Assembly: GCA_025459355.1 (NCBI GenBank)
Contig: JALOQS010000026.1
Coordinates: 1-32,544 of the forward strand
Reading direction: 5' to 3'
DNA length: 32,544 nt
Source: Pirellula sp.
Lineage (GTDB): Bacteria; Planctomycetota; Planctomycetia; Pirellulales; Pirellulaceae
Shown here: one piece after another, positions 1 through 8,876 of the stretch
How positions within the stretch are numbered: the first letter of the stretch is position 1
Layout: every line of letters starts with the position of its first letter
Notes under the pieces: model-generated
Told to the model about the DNA's origin: nothing
Seen by the model: only the letters and a program-made list of their open reading frames with translations
The model's database searches: none
Made by a program: the position numbers and the translations under genes

Positions 1-63
1 AAATTCAGCAGTATACCACTACAAGATCAGATCGTTGATCCTCGGAAAGGGCCGAACGCTTAA
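1..63 (+). CDS. C-terminal tail of an upstream ORF, probably CcoQ/FixQ-type small subunit (partial)
   Basis: Frame 1 reads KFSSIPLQDQIVDPRKGPNA* and its TAA overlaps the ccoP ATG (TAATG). Short hydrophilic tail immediately before ccoP; identity inferred from position. Confidence 0.5.
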   Translation, partial: KFSSIPLQDQIVDPRKGPNA

Positions 64-671
64 TGTCTACACTTACAAACAAAGAGCCACCTGTTGGGCA
101 TAGCTACGATGGGATTCAGGAATACGACAACCCGCTCCCCGGTTGGTGGAAATGGTTGTTCTGGGTGACGATCGCCGCATGCCCGTTTTACCTCATGTAC
201 TTCCACGGGGGTGAGGCAGGTCGTTCCGTAGCCGATCAGTTTCAGACAGCACTTTCGGAAAACACTAAAAAGCAATACAAAGAAATTGGCGACTTAACTC
301 CCGACGAAGCCACGATGGTCAAGTATTTACAAGATCCGAAGTGGGTGAACGTCGGGCAGTCGATCTTTCGCTCGAACTGTGTTTCGTGCCACGGTGCGGA
401 AGGTGGCGGGAATGTTGGACCCAATCTTTGTGACGACAACTACAAAGCCGTGAAGTCTTTGACTGACATCATTAAAGTCGTCAACGAGGGGCTCGCTGGA
501 GGAGCTATGCCGGCTTGGAGCAAACGTCTATCACATCAGAACGACGTCATCTTGGTGTCGGTTTATGTTGCCAGTTTGCGTGGTTCAAAGCCCGCTACTG
601 CAAAAGGACCTGACGGTAGTCCCATACCGGCGTGGCCAACAAGTTCCGCTGAACCTACACAAAAAATGTAA
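63..671 (+). CDS. ccoP: cbb3-type cytochrome c oxidase subunit III (CcoP/FixP), single-heme form
   Basis: N-terminal CcoP signature (HSYDGIQEYDNPLPGWWKWLFWVTI), one TM helix, one c-heme motif CVSCH; followed by ccoG, fixH, ccoI and ccoS. Confidence 0.93.
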   Translation: MSTLTNKEPPVGHSYDGIQEYDNPLPGWWKWLFWVTIAACPFYLMYFHGGEAGRSVADQFQTALSENTKKQYKEIGDLTPDEATMVKYLQDPKWVNVGQSIFRSNCVSCHGAEGGGNVGPNLCDDNYKAVKSLTDIIKVVNEGLAGGAMPAWSKRLSHQNDVILVSVYVASLRGSKPATAKGPDGSPIPAWPTSSAEPTQKM

Positions 672-748
672 CCGACGAGGGGGTGTTGGTATCAAAGATG
701 CAGTGTCACAGATACCAGCCCACCATTTTATAAGACCTCGAAACAAGG

Positions 749-772
749 CCCATCCCAATGCGTTGGGATGGG
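749..772. repeat. Perfect inverted repeat CCCATCCCAA-TGCG-TTGGGATGGG (10-bp stem, 4-nt loop) between ccoP and ccoG
   Basis: Read directly from sequence; no T-tract follows, so not a canonical intrinsic terminator. Confidence 0.85.
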
Positions 773-782
773 ATCCAAAAAC

Positions 783-2351
783 ATGAGTACGACCGATCAC
801 TTTCCGATCATCTCCTCGCCTGAAGCCAAAATAGCAGCATGCTCTGTCGGCTGCGGCAATTGCAAAGGAGAAGGGGATTGCCAAAACGAGACCGCGAAAT
901 CGGAGCTTTCTAGAGGCAAAGCCTCGGAATCAAATCACAAAGCTGGAAATGAAGGTTCGATTCTACAACCGAATGAACAGGTTCTTCCTACGTTAGCCAA
1001 AGACGGCAAGCGCCGCTGGATTACACCGTCGTTAGCGATTGGCAAATATTGGACTCAACGTCGCATCGTTGGATACGCGTTGATCGCGTTCTTTGTGATC
1101 TTGCCTCACCTCCGCATCAATGGAAAGCCGTATGTCCTGTTGGATATCGCTTCTCGACAGTTTACGTTTCTGGGGCATACGTTTTATCCGACCGATACTC
1201 CGCTCTTAGCATGCTTGTTGCTGGGTTCGTTTTTTACGGTCATGTTGGCGACTAGTGTTGCTGGTCGAGTATGGTGCGGCTGGGCCTGTCCACACACGGT
1301 TTACATGGAGTTCGTGTTTAGACCTATCGATCGATTTTTCGATGGAACCATTGGGCGTGGTGGCAAGGGCCTCAAAACGCTGAGTGGACCAATGAAGGTA
1401 GCTCGGTTTATCGTCTACGTTATCCTTTGCGGATTGATTGCACACGTCTTTCTGAGTTACTTTGTCGGAACAGATCGATTAGCTCAATGGATGCGAATGA
1501 CTCCAACTCAGCATCCGATCGCCTTTCTGGTTATGTTTGGCTCGACAGCAGCCATGACGTTCCATGGATTAGTGTTCCGCGAGCAACTGTGCATGATCGC
1601 GTGTCCCTACGGTCGATTCCAATCGGTCATGTTGGATCGCAAATCCTTGATCGTGGCTTATGACACCAAACGGGGTGAACCTCGCAAGAAGGGTAAGAGA
1701 ATCAAAGAGGGGGTTGCTGCACTCAATGTACCCTCTGCTGGGGATTGTATCGATTGCGGGCGATGCACTGCTGTGTGCCCAACCGGTATTGATATTCGCA
1801 ATGGATTGCAGCTCGAATGCGTTCACTGCGCACAATGTGTGGACGCTTGTAACACGGTCATGCAAAAAATTGGACAACCGATTGGATTGATTCGTTACAC
1901 GAGTCAAGACGGCCTTGAGGGCAAACCTCAGAAATTGATACGAGCCAGAACAGCCATCTATTCGGTACTGATCACGGTGCTGGCGGGATTGTTCCTCTAC
2001 ATCTTGTCAACCAAGTTTGCGTTTGATGCCAGAGTTTTTCGAGGGGGCGGATCACCGTTTTCGATTTTGGAAAACAAGCAGGTTCAAAACAACTTCAAGA
2101 TCCGGCTTGTGAATCGAAGCCAAATAGCTCAAGAGTATTTGCTGGCTCCTAGCGATGAAAAAATCAAAGCGAATTGGAGTGCTGGTGAAAGACTAAAGTT
2201 AGAACCAGGTGAAACCGTGCTGGCGTTAGTGGATGTCAAGTTTCCGATTGCCATGACCAATGGCAAGGGGTTTGCTAACGCGACCATTACCGTAAAAGAT
2301 GGCAGCGAATCAACTCGCGATTTACCTGTTCGCCTACTAGGACCACAATAA
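783..2351 (+). CDS. ccoG: cytochrome c oxidase accessory protein CcoG (two 4Fe-4S ferredoxin-type motifs)
   Basis: Multiple TM helices, CGWACPHTVYMEFVFRPIDR, CMIACPYGRFQSVMLD, CIDCGRCTAVCPTGIDIRNGLQLECVHCAQCVDAC, C-terminal FixG-type Ig-like domain. The tracked start at 768 lies in the hairpin; ATG at 783 (MSTTDHFP) preferred. Confidence 0.95.
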   Translation: MSTTDHFPIISSPEAKIAACSVGCGNCKGEGDCQNETAKSELSRGKASESNHKAGNEGSILQPNEQVLPTLAKDGKRRWITPSLAIGKYWTQRRIVGYALIAFFVILPHLRINGKPYVLLDIASRQFTFLGHTFYPTDTPLLACLLLGSFFTVMLATSVAGRVWCGWACPHTVYMEFVFRPIDRFFDGTIGRGGKGLKTLSGPMKVARFIVYVILCGLIAHVFLSYFVGTDRLAQWMRMTPTQHPIAFLVMFGSTAAMTFHGLVFREQLCMIACPYGRFQSVMLDRKSLIVAYDTKRGEPRKKGKRIKEGVAALNVPSAGDCIDCGRCTAVCPTGIDIRNGLQLECVHCAQCVDACNTVMQKIGQPIGLIRYTSQDGLEGKPQKLIRARTAIYSVLITVLAGLFLYILSTKFAFDARVFRGGGSPFSILENKQVQNNFKIRLVNRSQIAQEYLLAPSDEKIKANWSAGERLKLEPGETVLALVDVKFPIAMTNGKGFANATITVKDGSESTRDLPVRLLGPQ

Positions 2352-2352
2352 A

Positions 2353-2832
2353 ATGACTGAAGCAGGATCTCGCCGATTTTGGGTTTCTTTGATTCTTGGT
2401 TTCTTTGCGATTGATATCACGATCGCGGTCGTGGCAATTACCATGGCAGCTGGCGATCCCTCATTCCGATCGATACCCGGATTTGGTAAACGCTCGGTAC
2501 AGTGGTCGGAGCGGCAGCAGTCCCTCAAGCACTTTAAAGAGTCCGGACTGCAAGTTGAAATTGACACGGAAAAGTCGACCAACGATGTATTGGTTCTGAA
2601 TATTACCGACAAAGATGGTAAACATGTCAGCGGTTTGAACTGGACCGTAGAAGTGTTTCACTTTACTCGGGTCGCTGAACAGCAACGAGTGGAGGTCGTC
2701 GAACGAGACGGGGTTTATACAGCCGCGTTGACGATGAAGAAGCCTGGCTTTTGGCATTTAGAGCTATCGGGTACGGTCGATGGAAAATCGCTTTGGATGG
2801 AACGCACCATAGATTGGAAAATGCCATCATGA
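2353..2832 (+). CDS. FixH/CcoH family cbb3 oxidase assembly protein
   Basis: N-terminal TM (RFWVSLILGFFAIDITIAVVAI) and FixH-like periplasmic domain (HVSGLNWTVEVFHF...GFWHLELSG); sits between ccoG and ccoI. Confidence 0.85.
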   Translation: MTEAGSRRFWVSLILGFFAIDITIAVVAITMAAGDPSFRSIPGFGKRSVQWSERQQSLKHFKESGLQVEIDTEKSTNDVLVLNITDKDGKHVSGLNWTVEVFHFTRVAEQQRVEVVERDGVYTAALTMKKPGFWHLELSGTVDGKSLWMERTIDWKMPS

Positions 2833-3749
2833 GCTCTTGGGGCAACGCATTCGAGTTGCTAGGTGCAACAGCGATTGCTTCTGCGTTGGGTTCGTTGCAC
2901 TGCGTTGGGATGTGTGGTCCGTTTGCAATCATGGCGTCTGGATTGAAGAACCCTGACGGGCAAGCTGATCTCAAAGTAAAGATCAATGCTATTCAGCAGA
3001 TGGCCGCGTACCATATCGGTCGGCTCACGACCTATTTGATGATGGGATTGGCGGTTGGTTTCTTGGCGAGTTCGCTAGGACGGTGGGATTGGTTTCAATC
3101 GATTGGTGTATGGGCTGGTATAGTTCTTATTGGCATGGGCGTTTGGAGATTGTTGATCGCATTGTCACCTGATGGATTTTTGATTTCCGGTAGCACGGCT
3201 AAGCACGGAAAATGGGTGCAAGCGTGGAGTATGCAATTGGCGCGATTTCGTCATTTGTTGCCACGGCAGACACGTTGGCAAAACGCTTTCGGTTGGGGTT
3301 TAACGACGACTTTGCTTCCGTGTGGTTGGTTATATGTTTTTGTCGTCACCGCAGCTGCGTCGACTTCAACCGCAATGGCGATGGCCACCATGATCGCATT
3401 TTGGATCGGAACATTACCTTTGTTATCGATTTCGGTTTGGGGGTGGCGATTCATGGGAGATCGTTGGCGAGGAGCTACGGGTGTGGTGTCGTCGCTGTGT
3501 GTGCTAACGATGGGAGTTTATCTCATGGTTGCGCGCTCCACAGTTGAGTTACCGATACCAGCCTCGCTGCTCAATCAAGCGTCTGCGACCGAGCAGACTG
3601 AATCGGAGATGCATGCAACAAGTTCAGTCGAGTTTGCTGGCTCTGAAATTGGCTCTGAAACAGGTATTGAGCGACTCAATCGACTTCGAACGCTTCTCAA
3701 TGCAGGGTTGCCATGTTGCCAAGCCGATACGAATGACGGAGGCAACTGA
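2829..3749 (+). CDS. Sulfite exporter TauE/SafE / DsbD_2-type transmembrane protein of cbb3 operons
   Basis: ASALGSLHCVGMCGPFAIMASG is typical of DsbD_2/UreH-like membrane proteins; multiple TM helices. ATG at 2829 overlaps the fixH TGA (ATGA); the tracked start at 2751 is too long. Confidence 0.85.
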   Translation: MSSWGNAFELLGATAIASALGSLHCVGMCGPFAIMASGLKNPDGQADLKVKINAIQQMAAYHIGRLTTYLMMGLAVGFLASSLGRWDWFQSIGVWAGIVLIGMGVWRLLIALSPDGFLISGSTAKHGKWVQAWSMQLARFRHLLPRQTRWQNAFGWGLTTTLLPCGWLYVFVVTAAASTSTAMAMATMIAFWIGTLPLLSISVWGWRFMGDRWRGATGVVSSLCVLTMGVYLMVARSTVELPIPASLLNQASATEQTESEMHATSSVEFAGSEIGSETGIERLNRLRTLLNAGLPCCQADTNDGGN

Positions 3750-3754
3750 TCACG

Positions 3755-6274
3755 ATGGCACTAGATCGCAAACTAGCTAAGAAAGAAAACTCGGTGCCGT
3801 GCGCTCACTGTGGCGCTCCTGCACGAGGGTCTTCGGGGCAAGAGCGTGCGTTCTGCTGCAATGGTTGCATGGGTGCTTATGCCTTGATCCATGAGATGGG
3901 TTTAGAAGACTACTACAAGCTCCGAGCTGATACAGGGAGTGCGTTAGGGGTTCAAGAGTCCGAGCAACGCAATGCGGTCTTGTTTGATTTGGACGCTGCG
4001 GGAGTAAAGGTCAACCACCTGCCGGGTGGACTCGATTGCGTGCGGCTGTCTGTCGAGGGGATGCACTGTGCGGCGTGTTCCTGGTTGATCGAGCGACTGC
4101 AGCCGACGATTCACGGACTTTATAGCGCGCGAGTTCGGCTTAGCGATAACTCCGTCGAATTGATTTATGATCCATTGCAAACAACGGTAGCGAGAGTCGC
4201 ATCTAGACTTTCCAAGATCGGTTATCAGCTTGCGCCATGGCAAGATGACGAAGAACAAGCTCGCGAAGTCACATTGAAGCAGCGAGAGCATTGGATTGGT
4301 TTAGCGGTCGCAGCGTTTTTGGCCGCCAATGCGATGTGGATTGGTGTCGCGCTTTATGCGGGCGAGGCGACGGGCATATCAAAAGAGAACGAGTATTTCC
4401 TCCGATGGGTAGGTGCAGTTCTGGGGCTGTTAGCCGCCATGTTTCCGGGCCAAATTTTTTTCCAAACCGCTTGGGCTGCGATTAAGTCAAAGACACCTCA
4501 CATTGATATCCCCGTTGCGATCGCGTTGCTCATTGGATCGGCGAGCGCGGTGTACGGTGCGTATACCGGGGTTGGGCATGTGTATTTTGACTCGCTAGCG
4601 TCGTTCGTACTTTTATTGCGAGTAGGTCGATATCTACAATTCCGAGCTCAATCGCGAGCGAGAGTCTCGATGACCAGGCTTTTGCGATGGCATGCGAATA
4701 TCGCCAAGAAAAAGGGACCCGATGACGTCATAACAGTTGTTCCATCGAGCCGCCTGAAACCAGGTGACGTCGCGGTGGTAGAGCCCGGAGAGATAGTTCC
4801 TGCGGATGGAGAGATACTCACGGGCAAGAGCGCGATTGACATGTCGCTGTTGACTGGTGAAACGCAGCCCGTGATGGTTGAGTCGGGTGACGTTGTCGTA
4901 GGCGGAACAACGAACTTAACATCTCGTGTTGAAATGTTGGTATCAGCGGCTGGTGACGAAAGCCGCATGGGCAAACTGATGGCGATGGTTCGAGACGCCA
5001 CCACCTACCGGACACCTTGGATCCAAGCGGCCGATAAAGTCAGTCGTTGGTTCGTGGTTATCGTGCTCGCGTTGGCGGTATTAACGTTTGCTGGGTGGAG
5101 TGTGGCAGCCAGTGTCGGGACGGCAACCGGGCATACGATTGCGTTGCTCACCATCGCTTGTCCATGTGCCTTAGCATTGGCTGCACCATTGGTCGTAACC
5201 ATATCGCTAGGGCGAGCGGCTCGTCAGCAGATTTGGGTTCGCGAGGGAGAGTGTTTAGAGAAGCTTGCCAAGCCAGGAATGTTATGGCTGGATAAGACTG
5301 GTACGATCACCATGGGGCGAATGCATGTACACCGATGGATTGGTGATGAGAAGTGGTTGCCAGCCATAGCTGCGCTTGAGCGATCAGTTTATCACCCCAT
5401 TGCATCAGCAATCGTTGACTTTTCTGAAGCTTACGAAGCGGAAGTGCATGGGGTCGATTACGGATCTGCGAATGCCTCGGAGGTTGTTCAGCAACAAGGG
5501 TTGGGGGTTCGCGGACTACTTCGAGGCGGCTCGATAGACGAAGCCATTTTATCAGTTGGCAGTGAAGCATGGATTCGAAGGCTTGGCATTCCGATCACCG
5601 AGAGCTGGCGAGTGCAGGCCATGGAGATTGTAGAAAAGGGGCAGTCGGCGATTTGGGTCGCGAGCGATGATCATGTGGTGGGGCTCTTTGCCGTCGGAGA
5701 TGCGATACGACACGATGCCGTCGACACACTACGAGCGTTGCGTGAATTAGGATGGAAGCTGGGAATATTATCGGGGGATCATCCGAAGGTTGTCGAGAAG
5801 ATTGCCGAGTCGCTGCGTAATCAAGGGGTCGAATTAGAGACCGTTTTGGGAGCACAGAACCCAGAAGATAAGCTTGCGATGGTTCGCAACAGTCGCGAGC
5901 AACTCGGTATTCAAATCGCGATGGTTGGTGACGGAGTCAACGATGCCGCGGCCTTGGCAGCGGCTGATATCGGAATTGCGGTACGCGGCAATACGGAACA
6001 ATCGTTAGCCGCTGCCCCGATTTATATCGCCAATCCGAGATTGAGTTCACTGTTGGAATTATTCTTGGCATCAAAGCGAGTTGTCCGGGCGATACGCAAT
6101 TGCTTTGTCGTTTCCTTACTCTACAACACCATCACGCTTTCGTTAGCGATTAGTGGTCTCATTCATCCACTTACCGCGGCCCTGTTTATGCCTTTGAGTG
6201 GCGTATCCGTGTTGGTGTTGGCCATGAATGCGAGAACGTTTACGAAACGCCGTGAAAAGACCAAAGGTAAGTAA
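3755..6274 (+). CDS. ccoI: Heavy-metal (copper) translocating P-type ATPase, CcoI/FixI-like
   Basis: N-terminal Cys domain (CAHCGAPA...FCCNGCMGAY), HMA motif GMHCAACS, TM CPC (TIACPCALALAAP), DKTGTIT, LTGETQPV, GDGVNDAAALAAADIGIA. Confidence 0.95.
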   Translation: MALDRKLAKKENSVPCAHCGAPARGSSGQERAFCCNGCMGAYALIHEMGLEDYYKLRADTGSALGVQESEQRNAVLFDLDAAGVKVNHLPGGLDCVRLSVEGMHCAACSWLIERLQPTIHGLYSARVRLSDNSVELIYDPLQTTVARVASRLSKIGYQLAPWQDDEEQAREVTLKQREHWIGLAVAAFLAANAMWIGVALYAGEATGISKENEYFLRWVGAVLGLLAAMFPGQIFFQTAWAAIKSKTPHIDIPVAIALLIGSASAVYGAYTGVGHVYFDSLASFVLLLRVGRYLQFRAQSRARVSMTRLLRWHANIAKKKGPDDVITVVPSSRLKPGDVAVVEPGEIVPADGEILTGKSAIDMSLLTGETQPVMVESGDVVVGGTTNLTSRVEMLVSAAGDESRMGKLMAMVRDATTYRTPWIQAADKVSRWFVVIVLALAVLTFAGWSVAASVGTATGHTIALLTIACPCALALAAPLVVTISLGRAARQQIWVREGECLEKLAKPGMLWLDKTGTITMGRMHVHRWIGDEKWLPAIAALERSVYHPIASAIVDFSEAYEAEVHGVDYGSANASEVVQQQGLGVRGLLRGGSIDEAILSVGSEAWIRRLGIPITESWRVQAMEIVEKGQSAIWVASDDHVVGLFAVGDAIRHDAVDTLRALRELGWKLGILSGDHPKVVEKIAESLRNQGVELETVLGAQNPEDKLAMVRNSREQLGIQIAMVGDGVNDAAALAAADIGIAVRGNTEQSLAAAPIYIANPRLSSLLELFLASKRVVRAIRNCFVVSLLYNTITLSLAISGLIHPLTAALFMPLSGVSVLVLAMNARTFTKRREKTKGK

Positions 6275-6276
6275 TC

Positions 6277-6423
6277 ATGAGTGTTTTATACATTGCATTG
6301 CCTGCAGCACTATTCTTGGGTGCATTAGGTTTGATTGGATGTTTGTACTGCATCAAAAGTGGGCAGTACGACGACCTAGATTCCGAGTCGATGCGGATCC
6401 TCAATGATGATGAGGACAAATAA
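6277..6423 (+). CDS. ccoS: cbb3-type cytochrome oxidase assembly protein CcoS (48 aa, absent from the ORF track)
   Basis: Translation MSVLYIALPAALFLGALGLIGCLYCIKSGQYDDLDSESMRILNDDEDK*; one TM followed by the GQYDDLDSESMRIL signature; directly downstream of ccoI. Confidence 0.95.
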   Translation: MSVLYIALPAALFLGALGLIGCLYCIKSGQYDDLDSESMRILNDDEDK

Positions 6424-6426
6424 GCA

Positions 6427-7749
6427 ATGCGTTGGCTTCCGATTAGTCTGGGGCTGCTATGGATGTCTGTCGTTGGCGTTGTGGTTTCTAATGAAGTCCG
6501 ATCGGGGGACGATTTTGAGAATCCGCCCGTGTCGTATTATGACAGTCCATCCCGAGATCGAGTTGCGGTTCTCTGGCAGGACATCTTAGCGGGCAAGGCG
6601 GAATTGGTTGCGGATGAAAAGGGTAGTTATCTACCATCTCTGCTAGAGCTTTTAGACGTTCCTGTTTCTTCGCAGTGCCTGGTGTTTTCAAAAACCAGCT
6701 TGCAGATCAACCATATCTCACCTCGAAAGCCGCGAGCGATCTATTTCAACGATGATTGTTATGTGGGAACCGTTCAAGGGAGCAACATTATCGAGCTCAC
6801 GGCAATTGACGACTCTTTGGGTTCGGTGTTTTACACTTTGGAGCTGCCGAGTCGACAAATTGATGAGGCGCCAGAGAGACCGACCATCATAAGAGATCGT
6901 GGTCAGTGTTTATCGTGTCATGCAACCACGCGAACCGAGCGAGTGCCGGGTGTACTAGTCCGTTCGGTTTACGCAGACAAAGCAGGTCGTCCTCGGAGTG
7001 GTTCGTCCAGCTATGTGTCTGATCATCGGAGCCCATTTTTGCAGAGATGGGGCGGATGGTATGTGACAGGTTCTCATGGTGCAATGAGGCATATGGGGAA
7101 CGTCTACGCGGTCGATCGAGAGGACCCTCAAGGTCTCGACATGGAGTCGGGAGCAAATTTGAAGAAGCTTCCCAGCGAAGTTAGTCGGAGCGGATATTTG
7201 TCCGAAGAAAGTGATATCGTCGCCTTGATGGTTCTGGAGCATCAGACACGTGTCCACAATCTGATAACGCGAGCCAATTATGAATCACGGCAAGCGACTC
7301 ATCTCGACAAAGCCATGAATCAAGCCCTCGGACGAGCAGCGGACTATGTGAGCGAATCGACCGAGCGCCGCATCGCTGCTGTGGGCGAAGAACTGGTCAA
7401 AGCATTGCTGTTCGCGGATGAGTATGAGTTGACGGACAACGTAGTTGGTTCAAAGCGATTCCAGGACGATTTTCTGAGTGAGGGACCTGTGGATTCACAA
7501 GGGCGATCGCTTCGAGATTTTGATTTGTCCCAATACATGTTTAAGAATCGCTGTAGTTTTCTGTTGTTGTCAAAACACTTCGACGGACTGCCTGAGCCTG
7601 TGATGCGAGTTGTCAAAAGCCGCATGACCGAGGTGTTGGTGCACGGGGCCAACATACCGCACGGGGTTGTTATTGACGATCAGCAGCGAGCGATCATTGT
7701 TAGTATGCTAAACGAATTAAAGCCAGATTGGCTTGAGGTAGTCGAATGA
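6427..7749 (+). CDS. Exported mono-heme c-type (CxxCH) protein of unknown function
   Basis: N-terminal hydrophobic segment and one heme motif RGQCLSCHATTRTERVPG; starts 3 nt after the ccoS stop and overlaps the next gene by ATGA. Confidence 0.8.
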   Translation: MRWLPISLGLLWMSVVGVVVSNEVRSGDDFENPPVSYYDSPSRDRVAVLWQDILAGKAELVADEKGSYLPSLLELLDVPVSSQCLVFSKTSLQINHISPRKPRAIYFNDDCYVGTVQGSNIIELTAIDDSLGSVFYTLELPSRQIDEAPERPTIIRDRGQCLSCHATTRTERVPGVLVRSVYADKAGRPRSGSSSYVSDHRSPFLQRWGGWYVTGSHGAMRHMGNVYAVDREDPQGLDMESGANLKKLPSEVSRSGYLSEESDIVALMVLEHQTRVHNLITRANYESRQATHLDKAMNQALGRAADYVSESTERRIAAVGEELVKALLFADEYELTDNVVGSKRFQDDFLSEGPVDSQGRSLRDFDLSQYMFKNRCSFLLLSKHFDGLPEPVMRVVKSRMTEVLVHGANIPHGVVIDDQQRAIIVSMLNELKPDWLEVVE

Positions 7750-8876
7750 CGGATTCAAATCAGATGGAAAACGATACGCAGGGGCGAGTTGATACTGCGT
7801 TGTTAAACGCCATCTTAAATACGGCGGTCGATGCTATCGTCACGATAAACCATCGCGGGACGATACTCCACGCGAACCGAGCTATTGAAAAGCTGTTTGG
7901 TTACAAGCCTAACGACTTGATTGGGAAGAACGTGTCATTCTTGATGCCGGAGCCAGATCGGTCGCGACACGACCAGTATATCCACAAGTACCAAGAAACC
8001 GGTCAACGAAACATCATCGGTGTAGGCCGTCAAGTGTTAGGGCAGAAGCTCGACGGGACCTTGATTCCAGTCGATTTAGCCATTAGCGAAGTCAAGATAG
8101 ACGATCAAGTTTTGTATACCGGCATCATGCGAGACATGACTGAGCGTCAGCAGACCGAAGCAGAGTTACGTGACGCCCAGTTACGGCTCATTCAAAGCGA
8201 ACGATTAGCCGCGATCGGTCAAATGGTAACTGGTTTGGCGCATGAGAGCCGCAATGCATTGCAGCGATCGCGAGCTTGTTTGGATATGTTGGATTTGGAT
8301 CTTGATTCGCAGCCCGAGCAAAAGGATCTCATTCGACGCATACGTTCGGCGTTGGTGGAATTGCAGACTTTGTATGAAGAAGTGAGGAGCTATGCGGCCC
8401 CCATTCAGCTCGGCAAGACACGGCATATTCTCTCTGAGCTGTGTTCACAAACATGGTCTAATCTGGAGGACCAATCAAAAGACTTAAGGGTGGCGTTGAG
8501 TATTGATTGCAATAATTGTCCTGCCATCTATTGCGACCCGGACAAGATCTCTCAAGTCCTTAGAAACATATTCGAGAACGCCTTGTTCGTTTCTCCGAAG
8601 CGATCAACGGTGTACGTCGTTTGCCAAGAGATTAAGAATGGACGGTCGTCCGCGATACGAGTGGTCATTGCTGATTGCGGCCCGGGGCTCGATGAAGAGC
8701 AACGACAAAGAATATTCGATCCGTTCTTCACGACCAAGACCAAGGGGACTGGTTTGGGCATGGCAATTAGTCGGCGGATCATTGAGGCACATGATGGTCG
8801 CATTTACGTCGGGGGAGATGAGTTGCGGCCCGCGAACGCGAGTGGTGCGGTAATCGTCGTCGAGCTGCCATCTTAG
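7746..8876 (+). CDS. PAS-domain sensor histidine kinase, FixL-like putative heme-based oxygen sensor
   Basis: PAS core with FLMPEPDRSRHDQYIHKYQETGQRNIIGVGRQVLGQKLDGT matching the FixL heme PAS; H-box LAHESRN; ATPase N box (LRNIFENALFVSP), G boxes (DCGPGLDEEQRQRIFDPFFTTKTKGTGLGMAISRRIIEAHDG). Confidence 0.92.
   Translation: MTDSNQMENDTQGRVDTALLNAILNTAVDAIVTINHRGTILHANRAIEKLFGYKPNDLIGKNVSFLMPEPDRSRHDQYIHKYQETGQRNIIGVGRQVLGQKLDGTLIPVDLAISEVKIDDQVLYTGIMRDMTERQQTEAELRDAQLRLIQSERLAAIGQMVTGLAHESRNALQRSRACLDMLDLDLDSQPEQKDLIRRIRSALVELQTLYEEVRSYAAPIQLGKTRHILSELCSQTWSNLEDQSKDLRVALSIDCNNCPAIYCDPDKISQVLRNIFENALFVSPKRSTVYVVCQEIKNGRSSAIRVVIADCGPGLDEEQRQRIFDPFFTTKTKGTGLGMAISRRIIEAHDGRIYVGGDELRPANASGAVIVVELPS

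Noticed and set aside
3630-3665. Short in-frame 12-bp near-repeat (tggctctgaaa) in the TauE/SafE-like gene
   Set aside because: Only two imperfect copies in a variable C-terminal tail; probably incidental.
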